Positions 1 through 10,219 are shown, counted from the stretch's first letter. The stretch: DNA of 42,323 nt from Frankiaceae bacterium (GCA_016650445.1 JAENVS010000037.1:1-42323), one strand, 5' to 3'. Made by a program: numbers and translations. Notes: a model not told the origin generated them from the sequence alone.

Positions 1-1141
1 ACAGCCCCGAGACACCGATCTACAAGAAGTCCCACGTCCTGTACGGCGTCGACATGGCCAAGAAGGAGATCGCCCGCCGTCGGCAGGCAGTCGTGGTCGA
101 GGGCTACACCGACGTCATGGCGATGCACCTCGCCGGCGTGCCGACGGCGATCGCCACCTGCGGCACCGCGTTCGGCGCCGACCACATCCAGGTCATCCGC
201 CGGCTCCTCATGGACCAGGACGAGTTCCGCGGCGAGGTCATCTTCACCTTCGATGGCGACGAGGCCGGGCAGAAGGCGGCGCTCAAGGCGTTCGACGACG
301 AGCAGAAGTTCGTCGCGCAGACCTACGTCGCCATCAGCCCCGATGGCATGGACCCGTGCGACCTGCGGCTGGCCAAGGGCGACGTCGCGGTCCGCGACGT
401 CGTGGCGAGCCGGGTGCCGCTGGTCGAGTTCGCCATCCGCTCGACCCTGAGCAAGTACGACCTCGACACCGCCGAGGGTCGTGTGCAGGCGATGCAGAGC
501 GCCGCGCCGCTCGTTGCCAAGATCAAGGACCGCGCGCTGCGGCCGGAGTACGCGCGGCGCCTGGCCGGCTGGCTGGGCATGGAGGTCGAGCCCGTCGCCA
601 CCCGCGTCGCCGAGCTGGCGGGTGACCACCGGACGCCGACGCAGCGGCGGCCGGCCCCGGGCGTGAGCGCCGACGCGGCAGCGGTCGCCGTCGAGCGCGA
701 GGCGGTCAAGCTCGCCGTACAGATGCCTGTCATCGCCGCCCCGCTCTACGACACCCTCGACGACGAGGACTTCACCCACGAGGGCCTGCGCGCCGTGCAC
801 CAGGTGGTCCGCGCCGCGGGTGGCACCTCGGCGTCGACCGGCGGTGAGGCGTGGGTCTCGGCGCTGCTGGAGCAGAGCCCCGACGACAAGGTCAGGTCGT
901 TCGTCACCATGCTCGCCGTCGAGGCGCTCCGCAGCGACAACCCGCCGGACGAGCGGTACGCCGGGGCGGTGCTCGCCCGGGTGCAGGAGCACGCGGTGAC
1001 CCGCAAGATCGCCGAGCTCAAGCCCAGGCTCCAACGGGTCAACCCGGTCGAGGAGCCCGACAAGTACAACGCGCTGTTCACCGAGCTGATACGGCTCGAG
1101 CAAACCGCCCGCTCACATCGTGAGCGAGGGATCGGAGCCTT

Positions 1142-1145
<4 letters not shown>
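1..1145 (+). CDS. dnaG: DNA primase DnaG, 3' part (5' end outside window)
   Basis: DnaG makes the RNA primers for DNA replication. The reading frame is open from position 3, beginning [15 protein letters not shown], so the gene starts upstream and only about 380 C-terminal codons are present. The Toprim catalytic region is visible: [16 protein letters not shown] carries the conserved glutamate and [12 protein letters not shown] carries the metal-binding D-x-D. The C-terminal third (about residues 220-360 of the visible part) is helical and corresponds to the DnaB-helicase interaction domain. The missing part would hold the zinc-binding domain and the N-terminal half of the polymerase core. 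The stop codon overlaps the GTG start of the next gene (GTGA), so primase and principal sigma factor are probably translationally coupled, as in the macromolecular-synthesis operons of many bacteria. Confidence 0.97.
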
Positions 1146-2371
<1,226 letters not shown>

Positions 2372-2405
2372 CCGGGTAGGGCCGCGACTCCCCACCCAGC
2401 GTCGG

Positions 2406-2433
2406 TGATCGACGGAAGCCAACCGGCACTATC
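2406..2433. repeat. Copy 1 of a short interspersed repeat
   Basis: The segment TGATCGACGGAAG, then 4 variable bases, then CCGGCAC reappears on the other strand at about 10324-10346, just after tRNA-Asn. Between the two copies about 22 of 25 aligned positions agree. A half copy on the other strand (TCCGTCGATCA) lies at 2469-2479, so the rpoD trailer can also fold through GATCGACGGA/TCCGTCGATC. Both copies are intergenic, which suggests a REP-like family. Confidence 0.4.
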
Positions 2434-2494
2434 AGTCCTCGATCCACGCCCAACCCTGCCGCCAAGCCTCCGTCGATCAAGGCGGTGCCGGCCG

Positions 2495-2525
2495 GGGAGC
2501 CGGCGTCGGCGCCGAACCGGCTCCC
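2495..2525 (+). terminator. Hairpin after rpoD
   Basis: A perfect 9-bp stem, GGGAGCCGG (2495-2503) with CCGGCTCCC (2517-2525), encloses a 13-nt loop between rpoD and the next gene. There is no T-run, which is usual for GC-rich actinobacterial terminators. It could equally be an RNA processing or stability element. Confidence 0.5.
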
Positions 2526-2550
2526 GTCATCGCGCCCTTAGGGTTGTGAC

Positions 2551-3048
2551 GTGACGTTCTTTCGGCGTACGGCGGTGCCTGACGTCGTGAAGGCGGTCGC
2601 GGTCGCGGCCGGCGAGCGCCGGATCGCCTGGGCCGCGACACCGGACGGGCGGGCCGTCGTCGCGAGCAGCCGGGCGCTGTACCTGCCCGACGGCACCGTC
2701 CTGGGCTGGGACGAGATCGAGCGGGCGCACTGGGAGAAGCCCTCACTCGAGATCGTCGAGCTGACCGAGCGCGAGGGCAGCGGTCGCCGGCACCACGTCG
2801 ACCTCGACCTCGAGCACGACACCGATCTGCCGGAGACCGTCCGGGCCCGTGTCAGCGCCAGTGTCGCGTGGTCCTCGCACGTCAAGCTGCGGCCGAAGGG
2901 CGGGGTGCGGATCGTGGGACGCAGGCGCGTCGGCATGGAGGTCCTCGACTGGCAGCTCGTGTTCGACCGCGACACCGATCCGCAGGACCCCGGCCTGCGC
3001 GCGCAGGCAGACGAGCACCTCGCCGCCGCCCGGCGCACCATTGGATGA
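2551..3048 (+). CDS. Conserved hypothetical actinobacterial protein
   Basis: This 165-residue soluble protein has no signal peptide or membrane segment. It starts at GTG (VTFFRRTAV). The visible pattern is an alternating beta-strand-rich fold with phrases such as ALYLPDGTVLGWDEIERAHW and VDWQLVFDRDT-like strands, resembling PH-like or bPH-type domains that sit near rpoD in other actinomycetes. That resemblance is an impression, not a search result. Many arginines and acidic residues make it highly charged. No catalytic motif was recognised. It is separated from rpoD by 179 nt with a hairpin and is followed after about 47 nt by an ABC exporter gene on the same strand, so it may be transcribed separately from rpoD. 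Confidence 0.8.
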   Translation: MTFFRRTAVPDVVKAVAVAAGERRIAWAATPDGRAVVASSRALYLPDGTVLGWDEIERAHWEKPSLEIVELTEREGSGRRHHVDLDLEHDTDLPETVRARVSASVAWSSHVKLRPKGGVRIVGRRRVGMEVLDWQLVFDRDTDPQDPGLRAQADEHLAAARRTIG

Positions 3049-3095
3049 GGGCACGATCGGCTAATGCGCTGGACCGGACAGGCCAGACTGATCAG

Positions 3096-3827
3096 GTGGA
3101 GCACGTCCTGGCCGCCTCCGGGCTCGTCAAGTCCTACCGCCGCGGCAGAGCCGTCGACGGCATCGACTTGACGGTCGGACCGGGCGAGCGCGTCGCCGTC
3201 CTCGGTCCCAACGGTGCGGGCAAGACCACGACGCTGCTGATGTGCCTCGGCGTCGTGTCGCCCGACGCCGGCTCGGTCACGATCGTCGGACACCGGCTGC
3301 CCAAGGAGCGGTCGCGGGCCATGGCGCACGTCGGCTTCGCGGCGGGTTACCTACCGCTGCCCGAGCGGCTCCGCGTCCGCGAGTACCTCGGCATGTACGC
3401 CGATCTGTACGGCGTCACCAACGCCAAGCAGGCGATCCGCGAGGGGCTCGAGCGCTTCCACATCGGCCACCTCGAGGCGGCGCTCGGCACCGAGCTGTCG
3501 AGCGGCCAGAAGACGCTGATCGGCATCGTCAAGGCGACCCTGCATCACCCGAGGCTGCTCGTCCTGGACGAGCCCACGGCCAGCCTCGACCCCGAGGTCT
3601 CGAGCCGCGTGCGCGCCGGCCTGCGCAGCCTCTGCGACGAGCACGGCACTGCGCTGCTCATCACCAGCCACGACATGCGCGAGGTCGAGCGGCTCACCGA
3701 GCGCGTGGTGTTCCTGCTCGCCGGCCGCGTCGTTGCGGACGGCACCCCGGAGGAGATCGCGCTGCGCTATGACCGCGCCGATCTCGAGGGAGTGTTCCTA
3801 CACCTCGCCGAGGAGTCCCGGCGATGA
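3096..3827 (+). CDS. ABC-2 type exporter ATP-binding subunit
   Basis: This is the ATPase of a two-gene ABC-2 export system that hydrolyses ATP to drive the adjacent permease. The protein is 243 residues when started at GTG 3096 (VEHVLAASGLVKSYRRG); the frame is open further upstream but that region overlaps the previous gene. Walker A is GPNGAGKTTT at about 38, the signature is LSSGQKTLIGIVKA at about 135, Walker B is LLVLDEPTASLDPE at about 156, and the switch histidine lies in LLITSHDMREVERL. The signature is LSSGQ rather than LSGGQ, which is common in drug and antibiotic exporters of the DrrA/NodI class. The stop overlaps the permease ATG (ATGA), indicating translational coupling. The substrate is unknown. 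Confidence 0.93.
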   Translation: MEHVLAASGLVKSYRRGRAVDGIDLTVGPGERVAVLGPNGAGKTTTLLMCLGVVSPDAGSVTIVGHRLPKERSRAMAHVGFAAGYLPLPERLRVREYLGMYADLYGVTNAKQAIREGLERFHIGHLEAALGTELSSGQKTLIGIVKATLHHPRLLVLDEPTASLDPEVSSRVRAGLRSLCDEHGTALLITSHDMREVERLTERVVFLLAGRVVADGTPEEIALRYDRADLEGVFLHLAEESRR

Positions 3828-4600
3828 ATCCCGTCCGCGTCGGCGCGATCGCGAAGCGGCACTGGTGGGTGCTCAAGCGCAGCCCGCACCGGTCCTTCGA
3901 CATCGTGCTGTGGCCGATCGTGGACACGCTGACCTTCGGCTCGTTGGCCATCGCCTACCAGAGCAACCAGACGCGTGCCTTCTACGTCCTTGCCGGCGTC
4001 GTGCTGTGGCACGTGATCTACCAGGCGCAGATCGCGGTGTCGGCCGGGTTCCTCGAGGAGACCTGGTCTCGCAACCTGCTCTCGCTGATGGTGTCACCGG
4101 TCAGCGAGGCGGAGTACCTGCTCGGCACCGGCCTGTTCGGCTTGCTCAAGACCGTCCTCGGTGTCGGCGGCGTCGCGATCACTGCGCTGGTCTGCTACGC
4201 GTTCGACGTCACGTCGCTCGGCATCGGGTTGATCCCGGTCGTCGCCCTGCTGCTGCTGTGCGGCTGGGTCATCGCGATGTTCGTCATCGGGATCGTCCTG
4301 CGCTACGGCAGCGGCGCCGAGGCGCTGGTGTGGGGGATCCTGTTCGTGCTGATGCCGCTGTCCGGCACGTTCTTCCCCGTCGAGGCACTGCCTGGCCCGC
4401 TGCAGCCGGTGGCCCAAGCGCTGCCGACGACGCACGCCTTCACCGCGGCCCGCCAGCTCGTCGACGGCGGCGCGTTTCCCTGGCACGAGTTGACGATCGC
4501 GGCCGCGCTCACCGCGCTCTCCGGCGCGCTGGCGATGTACTACGTGACCGCGATGCTGCGGTTGTTCCGTCGTCGCGGCTACGTGACGCGCTACAGCTGA
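3824..4600 (+). CDS. ABC-2 type exporter permease
   Basis: This is a 258-residue integral membrane protein with about six hydrophobic segments, for example at residues 25-50, 50-75, 100-125, 130-160, 165-190 and 225-245. It has the ABC-2 membrane layout seen in daunorubicin and nodulation-type exporters. The C-terminal half carries the typical LMPLSGTFFPVEALPGPLQP segment, a re-entrant or ABC-2 signature-like region, followed by QALPTTHAFTAARQL. It overlaps the upstream ATPase gene by 4 nt and should pair with it as the membrane channel. It converges with the protease gene on the opposite strand, and the two coding regions overlap by 10 nt at their 3' ends. Confidence 0.93.
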   Translation: MNPVRVGAIAKRHWWVLKRSPHRSFDIVLWPIVDTLTFGSLAIAYQSNQTRAFYVLAGVVLWHVIYQAQIAVSAGFLEETWSRNLLSLMVSPVSEAEYLLGTGLFGLLKTVLGVGGVAITALVCYAFDVTSLGIGLIPVVALLLLCGWVIAMFVIGIVLRYGSGAEALVWGILFVLMPLSGTFFPVEALPGPLQPVAQALPTTHAFTAARQLVDGGAFPWHELTIAAALTALSGALAMYYVTAMLRLFRRRGYVTRYS

Positions 4601-5868
4601 CGTGCCCGCCCGAAGGCGGCGACGGACGCACCGGCAGCCATGGCCAACCCGGCCGCCAGCAGCGTCAGGGGTAGCGGGATCCGCTCCTGCTCCGACGGCG
4701 TCGCCGCCCGCGGCTCCGGCACGCCGGTCAGCGGGGTGCTCGTCGCCACCGGTGCGGTCGGTGACGCGCTGGGGCTGACGACGCTCGGCAGCGGGCTCGG
4801 CGCGACGGATGCCTTGGGTGACGGGACCGGACTCGCCACGGGCCGCGCCACGGCCGAGCGAGAGGGCTTGATCACGGGCACCGGCTTGGGCTGACTCGAG
4901 GCGCGCGGCGTCGTCGCCGGCACGCCGAGAGCCGCCGCCGCGTCGACCACCCCGTGACCCGCCTGCGCCAGCGGCTTCGCGGTGTCCTCCAGGCGGGAGA
5001 TCACCTGGTCGCGGGTGCGCGCGGGGTCCTGTCCGAGCAGCAACGCGGCGACACCGGCGACGTGCGGCGCCGCCATCGACGTACCCGCCGCGACGGCGTA
5101 CCTGTTTCCGGGGTAGAGCGACGTGATGCAGTCGGACTGGGTGCAGGTGTCCTTCGTCTTGGGGTCGCCGCCCGGTGCCGCGAGGTCCACGCCGGTCCCG
5201 CGTTGGCTGTACGACGCAAGCCCGCCCGCCCGCGAGGTGGCCGCGATCACGATGGCGTCGGCGCCGTAGGTGTTCGCCACGGGTGCGCTGCTGTTGCCCG
5301 CCGAGAAGATGACCACGATGCCCTGGCTCGCGGCCTCGCTGACTGCGGTGGGGATGGCGGTCGACGACGACAAGCCGGGCACGTCCGGGCCGAGCGAGAG
5401 GTTGATCACCCGCGCGCCGTGTCCCGCCGCCCAGCGGATGCCGGCCGCGACGTCGTCGGGCTGGCCGACGCAGTTGCCGGTCTTGGTGTCGTGCGTCAGC
5501 ACCCGGACCGGCAGGATCTTCGCCTTCGGCGCGACGCCGAAGGAGGAGGACGCGACCGTGCCGGCCACGTGGGTGCCGTGGTCGCACTGGTCGGGCGAGG
5601 CCGGACCGTCCTTGCATGTGCCGCCCACGCAGTCGGCGCCGGCGAGCACCCGGCCCTCGAAGTCACGGTGTGACGCGTCGACCCAGGAGTCGAGCACGGC
5701 CACGGTGACGCCGGAGCCGGAGTGCCCCGCCGAGCGGGCGTTCGGCACGTGGATCTGGTCGAAGTTCCAGGTCCGCTGCGGGGCCGTCCCGGCCGCCTCG
5801 GCCGGGACAGTCACGGCGAGCATGCCGATGGCGAGCGCGACGCCGGCCCACCGTCCACGTCGCGTCAT
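4591..5868 (-). CDS. Subtilisin-family (S8) serine protease, exported and membrane-anchored
   Basis: This is a secreted subtilase of 425 residues. The signal peptide is about residues 1-26 (MTRRGRWAGVALAIGML...AEA). The catalytic triad is visible: Asp60 in VAVLDSWVD, His97 in DHGTHVAGT and Ser264 in GTSMAAPHVAG, with oxyanion Asn192 in SAGNSSAP. Four cysteines between 80 and 133 probably form disulfides. A Pro/Ser/Ala-rich spacer (about 320-395) leads to a C-terminal hydrophobic helix (PLTLLAAGLAMAAGASVAAFG) and a short basic tail. This layout recalls mycosins and other cell-envelope subtilases, but no ESX genes are nearby. It converges with the exporter operon. Its promoter lies in the 88-nt divergent gap shared with the MFS gene. 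Confidence 0.93.
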   Translation of the reverse strand: MTRRGRWAGVALAIGMLAVTVPAEAAGTAPQRTWNFDQIHVPNARSAGHSGSGVTVAVLDSWVDASHRDFEGRVLAGADCVGGTCKDGPASPDQCDHGTHVAGTVASSSFGVAPKAKILPVRVLTHDTKTGNCVGQPDDVAAGIRWAAGHGARVINLSLGPDVPGLSSSTAIPTAVSEAASQGIVVIFSAGNSSAPVANTYGADAIVIAATSRAGGLASYSQRGTGVDLAAPGGDPKTKDTCTQSDCITSLYPGNRYAVAAGTSMAAPHVAGVAALLLGQDPARTRDQVISRLEDTAKPLAQAGHGVVDAAAALGVPATTPRASSQPKPVPVIKPSRSAVARPVASPVPSPKASVAPSPLPSVVSPSASPTAPVATSTPLTGVPEPRAATPSEQERIPLPLTLLAAGLAMAAGASVAAFGRARQL

Positions 5869-5956
5869 CGCCTCACGGTACGACGGCCCGACGTATCGCG
5901 GGGGTGAGACGCCGACAACTCACGCTCATGTCACCCGCGCGTCCTAGCCTGCGGTC

Positions 5957-7162
5957 ATGAAAGTCGTCCGCCCCGCGGCGCGCCGTCTGCGCCAGGCCGC
6001 CCGCGCCGATGGCGCCGGCAGCAGCGGCCTGTCGTCGTTGCTGGGTGTGCATGCCTTGCAGTCGGCCGGCGATGCTCTCGTTGCTGTCGCCTTGGCCGGG
6101 ACGTTGTTCTTCTCGGTGCCCCTCGGGCAAGCCCGCGGCCGGGTCGGTCTGTACCTCGTGCTGACGCTGCTGCCGTTCTCGTTCCTCGTCCCGGTCGCCG
6201 GTCCGCTGCTGGACCGGTTCCGGCACGGCCGTCGTAACGTCCTCGCCGCCACCTCCGGGGGGCGGGGTCTGCTGACCTGGGTGATGGCGGGGGCGATCGC
6301 GGGTCTGGGCCTCTACCCGCTCGCGCTGGGCGTCCTCGTGCTGGCGCGGGCCTACGGCGTCGCCCGCAGCGCCGCCACTCCACGCGTCCGCCCGCGGGGC
6401 ATGAGCCTGATCCAGGCCAACGCGCGGCTCAACGTCGCCGGCACTGCGTCGTCGACGGCGGCCGCCGCGCTCGGCGCGGTCGTCGCGAAGGCGGTCGGTT
6501 CCTCGTGGGTGCTGTACGCCGCGAGCGTGCTGCTCCTGGCCGCCGGCATGCTCGCGCTGCGACTGCCGGCTCATGTCGACGAGGCGCCGGCCGACGCCGC
6601 CGAGGGGCGGTCGACGTTCCGGCTGCGGGCCGCCGGGCCCACCATCCTGGCCGCGCTGGGCTCGGCGGCCGCTTTGCGTGCTGTGGCCGGGCTGCTGACG
6701 ATCTTCCTGGCGTTCCTGCTGCGGGAGACGCACGCCTCGGCCTGGGAGATCGCCCTCGTCGTGGGCGCGGCCGCCGTCGGGCAGATCGGCGGAACGCTCG
6801 GTGCGGCCCGACTCCGGCGGGTGTCCGCGAAGGCCGCGACGCGGCTGTCCCCACTGCTGGCGTGCCTGGCGTGCCTGGCGGCGGCGATCCGGCCGCACGG
6901 CGCGCTGCCCGCCCTCGCCGCGGGCGTCGCCGCTTTCGTCGCGTCGATGTCGAAGTTCGGCCTGGACGCGTCGCTGCAGACGCAGGTGCCGGCCCGCTCG
7001 GTCAGCAGCGCGTTCGCGCGGTCCGAGACGGCGCTGCAGCTCACGTGGGTGCTCGGAGCCGCGATCGCACTGGGGCTGCCGGCCTCAGGTTCTGTGGGCT
7101 TCGCCGTCGCGGCTGCGCTGTCCGCTGTCGGCGTCGTCGCGGCTCTGCGCACCGGTCGGTGA
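5957..7162 (+). CDS. Major facilitator superfamily transporter
   Basis: This is a 401-residue polytopic membrane protein with about 10-12 hydrophobic helices. It has a basic N-terminus and a conserved-type loop after TM2 (PLLDRFRHGRRNVLAATSGGRG) equivalent to the MFS A-motif (GxLxDRxGRR). A charged central loop (about 205-220: AHVDEAPADAAEGRS) separates two six-helix halves. The substrate cannot be inferred; efflux-type MFS proteins of this length are common in actinomycetes. The start at ATG 5957 gives the best N-terminus. The gene is divergent from the subtilase. A further 35 nt separate its stop from the convergent small membrane protein gene. Confidence 0.88.
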   Translation: MKVVRPAARRLRQAARADGAGSSGLSSLLGVHALQSAGDALVAVALAGTLFFSVPLGQARGRVGLYLVLTLLPFSFLVPVAGPLLDRFRHGRRNVLAATSGGRGLLTWVMAGAIAGLGLYPLALGVLVLARAYGVARSAATPRVRPRGMSLIQANARLNVAGTASSTAAAALGAVVAKAVGSSWVLYAASVLLLAAGMLALRLPAHVDEAPADAAEGRSTFRLRAAGPTILAALGSAAALRAVAGLLTIFLAFLLRETHASAWEIALVVGAAAVGQIGGTLGAARLRRVSAKAATRLSPLLACLACLAAAIRPHGALPALAAGVAAFVASMSKFGLDASLQTQVPARSVSSAFARSETALQLTWVLGAAIALGLPASGSVGFAVAAALSAVGVVAALRTGR

Positions 7163-7197
7163 GTCGCGACAAAATGCGTGTGGTCCTACCGGTCGGG

Positions 7198-7503
7198 TCA
7201 GCGCAGCAGCAGGCCGACCACGACTCCCACGAGGACCAGCCCGCCGAGAACCCGTCGGAAGGGGCTCTCGCCACGGGCGATCTCCAACAGCGACCAGATG
7301 ACGAGGCTCGCCGTCGCCACCACCGACAGTGCCGCGCCGGGAAATCCGTGCGGCGAGAACACGAGCCGGATCAGGGTGGCTGCGAGCCACACCAGCAGCG
7401 GCGGGTTGGGCGGTTGCGCGACGACGATCTCGCCGGTCTCGGGGTTGCGGAAGAACCGTCCGAGTGCCGAGTGCCGCTGCGTGCCGCTGTGTCTCATCGT
7501 CAT
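7198..7503 (-). CDS. Small integral membrane protein coupled to topoisomerase
   Basis: This 101-residue protein begins MTMRHSGTQRHSALG. Its start overlaps the topoisomerase stop (ATGA). It has a soluble N-terminus containing the phrase FFRNPETGEIVVAQPPNPP, then three hydrophobic stretches at about 36-50, 55-74 and 85-100. The family is not recognised. The reading frame is open far upstream inside the topoisomerase gene on the same strand, but the 4-nt overlap start at 7503 fits translational coupling. An alternative ATG lies two codons downstream (7497). The tight coupling suggests co-expression with the topoisomerase but does not by itself show a shared function. Confidence 0.75.
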   Translation of the reverse strand: MTMRHSGTQRHSALGRFFRNPETGEIVVAQPPNPPLLVWLAATLIRLVFSPHGFPGAALSVVATASLVIWSLLEIARGESPFRRVLGGLVLVGVVVGLLLR

Positions 7504-8558
7504 CCAGCCATCGGGAGGGCGAGCTCGTCGGGCGCATCGCGGAGCAGGTGGAGGACCGCTGTCTCGATCGCGCCCTGGAAGGCCGGCTCGCCGTACGACG
7601 CATCCGCGCCGAGCTTGTCCAGGTCCTTGCGGATGGTCGTGCCGGCGTCGTACAGGTCGATGATGCGAGGGTCGATGTACGACGAGCGGCAGACGGCGGG
7701 TGTGTTCCCCAACTGTTCGGACACCTCCTTGACGACTCGGGTGACGGCGCGCTTGCGCGCGGAGTCGCTGAGGGCGTTGGTCGAGACGGCGAGCCCGATC
7801 GCCGCGAGCACGGTTGCCGACCAGGTGCGGAAGTCCTTGGCAGAGTCGTCGCCACCGGTGGCGTCGCGCAGGTACGCGTTGATGTCTGTGCTCTTCACGT
7901 CGACCCACGCGCCGTCCGCGCCTCGGTAGGCGAGCAGCTCCTTGCCGCCGCCGCGTCGCCGCTTGAGCGCCGCGATGACCGCGCCGACCTCCGGCTCGGC
8001 CAGGGACTTGTGCAGGTGCTTGCCGCTCTTGGCGGTGTAGTCGAAGGTCAGCGTGCCGTCCTTCGCGACGTGCACGTGCTCCTTGTGCATGGTCGCGAGG
8101 CCGTACGTCTGGTTCTCCTCGGCGTACTGCTCGCCGCCGATGCGGAAGAAGCCGAGGTCGAGCAGCCGTACGGCGCAGGCGAGCACGCGTTCGCAGGTGA
8201 GCTCGTCGCCCTGCAGGTCGGAGCGGATGCGGTCTCGTGCCGCCGGCAGGCGCGACGCGAAGTCGAGGCTGCGGTCGTGCTTGGCGAGGTCGCGCTGCAG
8301 CCGCCAGATGTCGTGGTAGCGGTACTGCCGCCGGCCGCGCGCGTCGACGCCGGTCGCCTGGATGTGACCGCTCGCGGTCGGGCAGATCCAGACGTCGTTC
8401 CACGCCGGTGGGATGACGAGCGCCTTGATCCGCTCGACCGTCGTCGAGTCGGTGACCGGCTGTCCGCCGGCGTCGACGTAGACGAAGCCACGCCCACGCC
8501 GGCGCCGGGTGAGGCCAGGTCCGGTGCAGGAGACCCGGCGCAGGCGGGTGGTTGCCAC
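7500..8558 (-). CDS. DNA topoisomerase type IB
   Basis: This is a eukaryotic or poxvirus-like type IB topoisomerase of the bacterial short class. It relaxes supercoils through a 3'-phosphotyrosyl intermediate. The protein is 352 residues, with GTG start 8558. The N-terminal DNA-binding domain contains LVIPPAWNDVWICPTASGHIQATG (about 48-70, shown here in part) and the RRQYRYHDIWRLQRD segment. Catalytic residues are visible: Arg139 in FFRIGGEQYAEEN, Lys177 in DYTAKSGK, Arg244 in KDFRTWSAT and the nucleophile Tyr294 in CRSSYIDPRIID. All are in expected order and the length is normal, so it should be active. The next gene downstream is a coupled membrane protein; the upstream neighbour on the same strand is a YtxH-like gene. 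Confidence 0.94.
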   Translation of the reverse strand: MATTRLRRVSCTGPGLTRRRRGRGFVYVDAGGQPVTDSTTVERIKALVIPPAWNDVWICPTASGHIQATGVDARGRRQYRYHDIWRLQRDLAKHDRSLDFASRLPAARDRIRSDLQGDELTCERVLACAVRLLDLGFFRIGGEQYAEENQTYGLATMHKEHVHVAKDGTLTFDYTAKSGKHLHKSLAEPEVGAVIAALKRRRGGGKELLAYRGADGAWVDVKSTDINAYLRDATGGDDSAKDFRTWSATVLAAIGLAVSTNALSDSARKRAVTRVVKEVSEQLGNTPAVCRSSYIDPRIIDLYDAGTTIRKDLDKLGADASYGEPAFQGAIETAVLHLLRDAPDELALPMAG

Positions 8559-8573
8559 GTTGTCCGTCAGACC

Positions 8574-8945
8574 TCAGGCGTCGGGCGCGGTCGCGCCCGA
8601 TCCAGCGCCGGGCATCGGGGCGGCGGCGGTGCGGGCACCCGTGCGGGTCTTGCCGGTGCTGGGCTTGCTGCCGGAGAGGTCGACGACGTCGTCTGCGCCG
8701 GTGACCTTGTCACCGACGGCGGCGACCTTCTCGGTCACGGCGGTCTTGGCCTTGTCGCCGAGCTGGCCTGCGGTGTCGGCCAGGGTGCTGGTGACGTCCT
8801 GGACGGCGGGCAGGCCGGCGATCTCGCGGAACGTGCCGGCGATCTGGTCGTAGCGCTCGGTGCCGGCCTTGGCGCCGAGCACGTAGCCGGCACCGAAACC
8901 GGCCAGCAGGGTGAGCTTGCGGATCACGGGAGTCCTCCTGGACAT
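8574..8945 (-). CDS. YtxH-like small membrane-associated protein
   Basis: This 123-residue protein starts with a basic N-terminus and a hydrophobic helix, LLAGFGAGYVLGAKAGTERY (about residues 13-32). This matches the YtxH-type pattern of a glycine-rich membrane helix followed by AGxxRY and an amphipathic coiled region. The middle (about 45-90: DVTSTLADTAGQLGDKAK) is helical and the tail is Ala/Gly/Thr-rich and probably disordered. Such proteins are usually stress-related in other bacteria, but no role can be shown here. It lies 15 nt upstream of the topoisomerase gene in the same direction and may share its transcript. A purine-rich sequence suitable as a ribosome binding site (AGGAG) sits just upstream of the ATG. 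Confidence 0.82.
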   Translation of the reverse strand: MSRRTPVIRKLTLLAGFGAGYVLGAKAGTERYDQIAGTFREIAGLPAVQDVTSTLADTAGQLGDKAKTAVTEKVAAVGDKVTGADDVVDLSGSKPSTGKTRTGARTAAAPMPGAGSGATAPDA

Positions 8946-8987
8946 CGAGGGTCAGTTGTTGTCACTCCTACCCGGGATCGCGCAGAT

Positions 8988-10121
8988 CTAGCGTCGCAAC
9001 CAGGGGTACGCCGACAGAGCGGACCACTGGCCGGCGCCGATCTTCTCCATCGTCCAGAGGCTCGCGCCCACGGCGCCGCCGCGTCGCGCGCTGTCGAGGA
9101 AGCGCCACGTCTCCGCTCGGCTGGGGATGCCGGCGCGGCCGCCGTCGGTGCGCATGTCGTAGGCCTGACCGACCGGAGCGACCGGGAGCCAGCGGCCCAG
9201 GCGCTGCAGCGACTGCTGCACCAGGAGGCCGGGCTCGTTGCACGACCAATAGACCATCGGGACGAACACGTCGGCGTACGGCGCGAAGGCGGCGTACGGG
9301 AAGCTCGCCAGGCGCTTGGGTGTCGGGCGGGGGACGGTCGCCGCGATCGGCCGGTCGCCGGCGTAGGACCGCACGACCGACAGGTACAGCTGGACGCGGC
9401 GGGTCGTGGCGTAGGTGCCCTCGGCCGAGGTCTCCACGTCGGGCGCGAAGGCGTCGATGCCGGTGGCGAGCGCCTGCTTGGCGCGGGCGGCGTCGGCCAT
9501 TGGGTCGGACAGGAACGGGAAGTCCCAGGCGATGACCTTGATCCCGGCGCGGTGTGCGGCGGGCACCAGCTCGCGCAAGACGGGCCCGCCGTAGTAGCCC
9601 TGCTTGGAGCCGCCGCTGCGGACCCAGATGCTCGAGAGCCCGGCCGCCTTCGCCTTCGCCACGATGCCGGCGACGTCGACGTCGTCGTTCGCCCAGTTGG
9701 TGATCCAGATGCCCTTGCCGGTGATCGCGTCGAGGTCCTTCGCCTTCGGGCCGCGGGCCCGAGGGGCCGGCAGGGCGGAGTCGGCGACCTTCGGCGGCTT
9801 GAGCGGCTTCGGGGTCCACGACCGGGGGTGCTTCGTCGGGACGGGGCAGCCGGCCTGCGGCGGTGTCGGCATCGCAGCCTTGGCGGGAAGCGCACCGCGT
9901 TCGACGCGCTTGGTCGCCTTCGGCGACGGCTTTGCCGACGGGGTGACGGGGCCCACGGTGGGCGCGGCGCTGGGGGACTCCGTCGGGAGCGGGCTGACCT
10001 CCGCTGCGTTGGTGACGGGGGTCTGCGTGCCGGCGTACGACGTGCTGACCAGACCCAGGACGAGGACGCTCGCAGCCGCTGCGGCGACGAGGCGTTCGGG
10101 GCGGGTCAGCACACCTGTCAT
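8988..10121 (-). CDS. Secreted putative glycoside-hydrolase-like (TIM-barrel) protein
   Basis: This 377-residue exported protein has an N-terminal signal or anchor helix (LVAAAAASVLVLGLVSTSYAG) and a Pro/Thr/Ser/Lys-rich linker to about residue 125. A globular domain begins ITGKGIWITNWANDDVDVAG. The domain shows TIM-barrel-type beta-strands: SSIWVRSG, GIKVIAWDFPF, AFAPDVET, PIAATVPRP and DVFVPMVYWSC. The conserved acids in AWDFPF and APDVETSAEG and the MVYW motif resemble putative glycosidase or DUF1906/GH25-like cell-wall enzymes. The exact family is not certain and the substrate is unknown. It is a single gene upstream of the YtxH-topoisomerase group on the same strand, separated by a 42-nt gap. 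Confidence 0.75.
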   Translation of the reverse strand: MTGVLTRPERLVAAAAASVLVLGLVSTSYAGTQTPVTNAAEVSPLPTESPSAAPTVGPVTPSAKPSPKATKRVERGALPAKAAMPTPPQAGCPVPTKHPRSWTPKPLKPPKVADSALPAPRARGPKAKDLDAITGKGIWITNWANDDVDVAGIVAKAKAAGLSSIWVRSGGSKQGYYGGPVLRELVPAAHRAGIKVIAWDFPFLSDPMADAARAKQALATGIDAFAPDVETSAEGTYATTRRVQLYLSVVRSYAGDRPIAATVPRPTPKRLASFPYAAFAPYADVFVPMVYWSCNEPGLLVQQSLQRLGRWLPVAPVGQAYDMRTDGGRAGIPSRAETWRFLDSARRGGAVGASLWTMEKIGAGQWSALSAYPWLRR

Positions 10122-10219
10122 TGTCGACGACGAGTACGTCGGCTGTAGGCGAAAGCGGGCGAAGGGGCGGCTGTCGTCTGCGCTAATGTTTGGTTCCGCC
10201 GCCGGTCCGCCCGGCGCGA

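Noticed and set aside
7329..10148. 939-codon plus-strand frame across topoisomerase and the secreted protein genes
   Set aside because: It overlaps four convincing minus-strand genes and has no domain; composition is typical of shadow frames.
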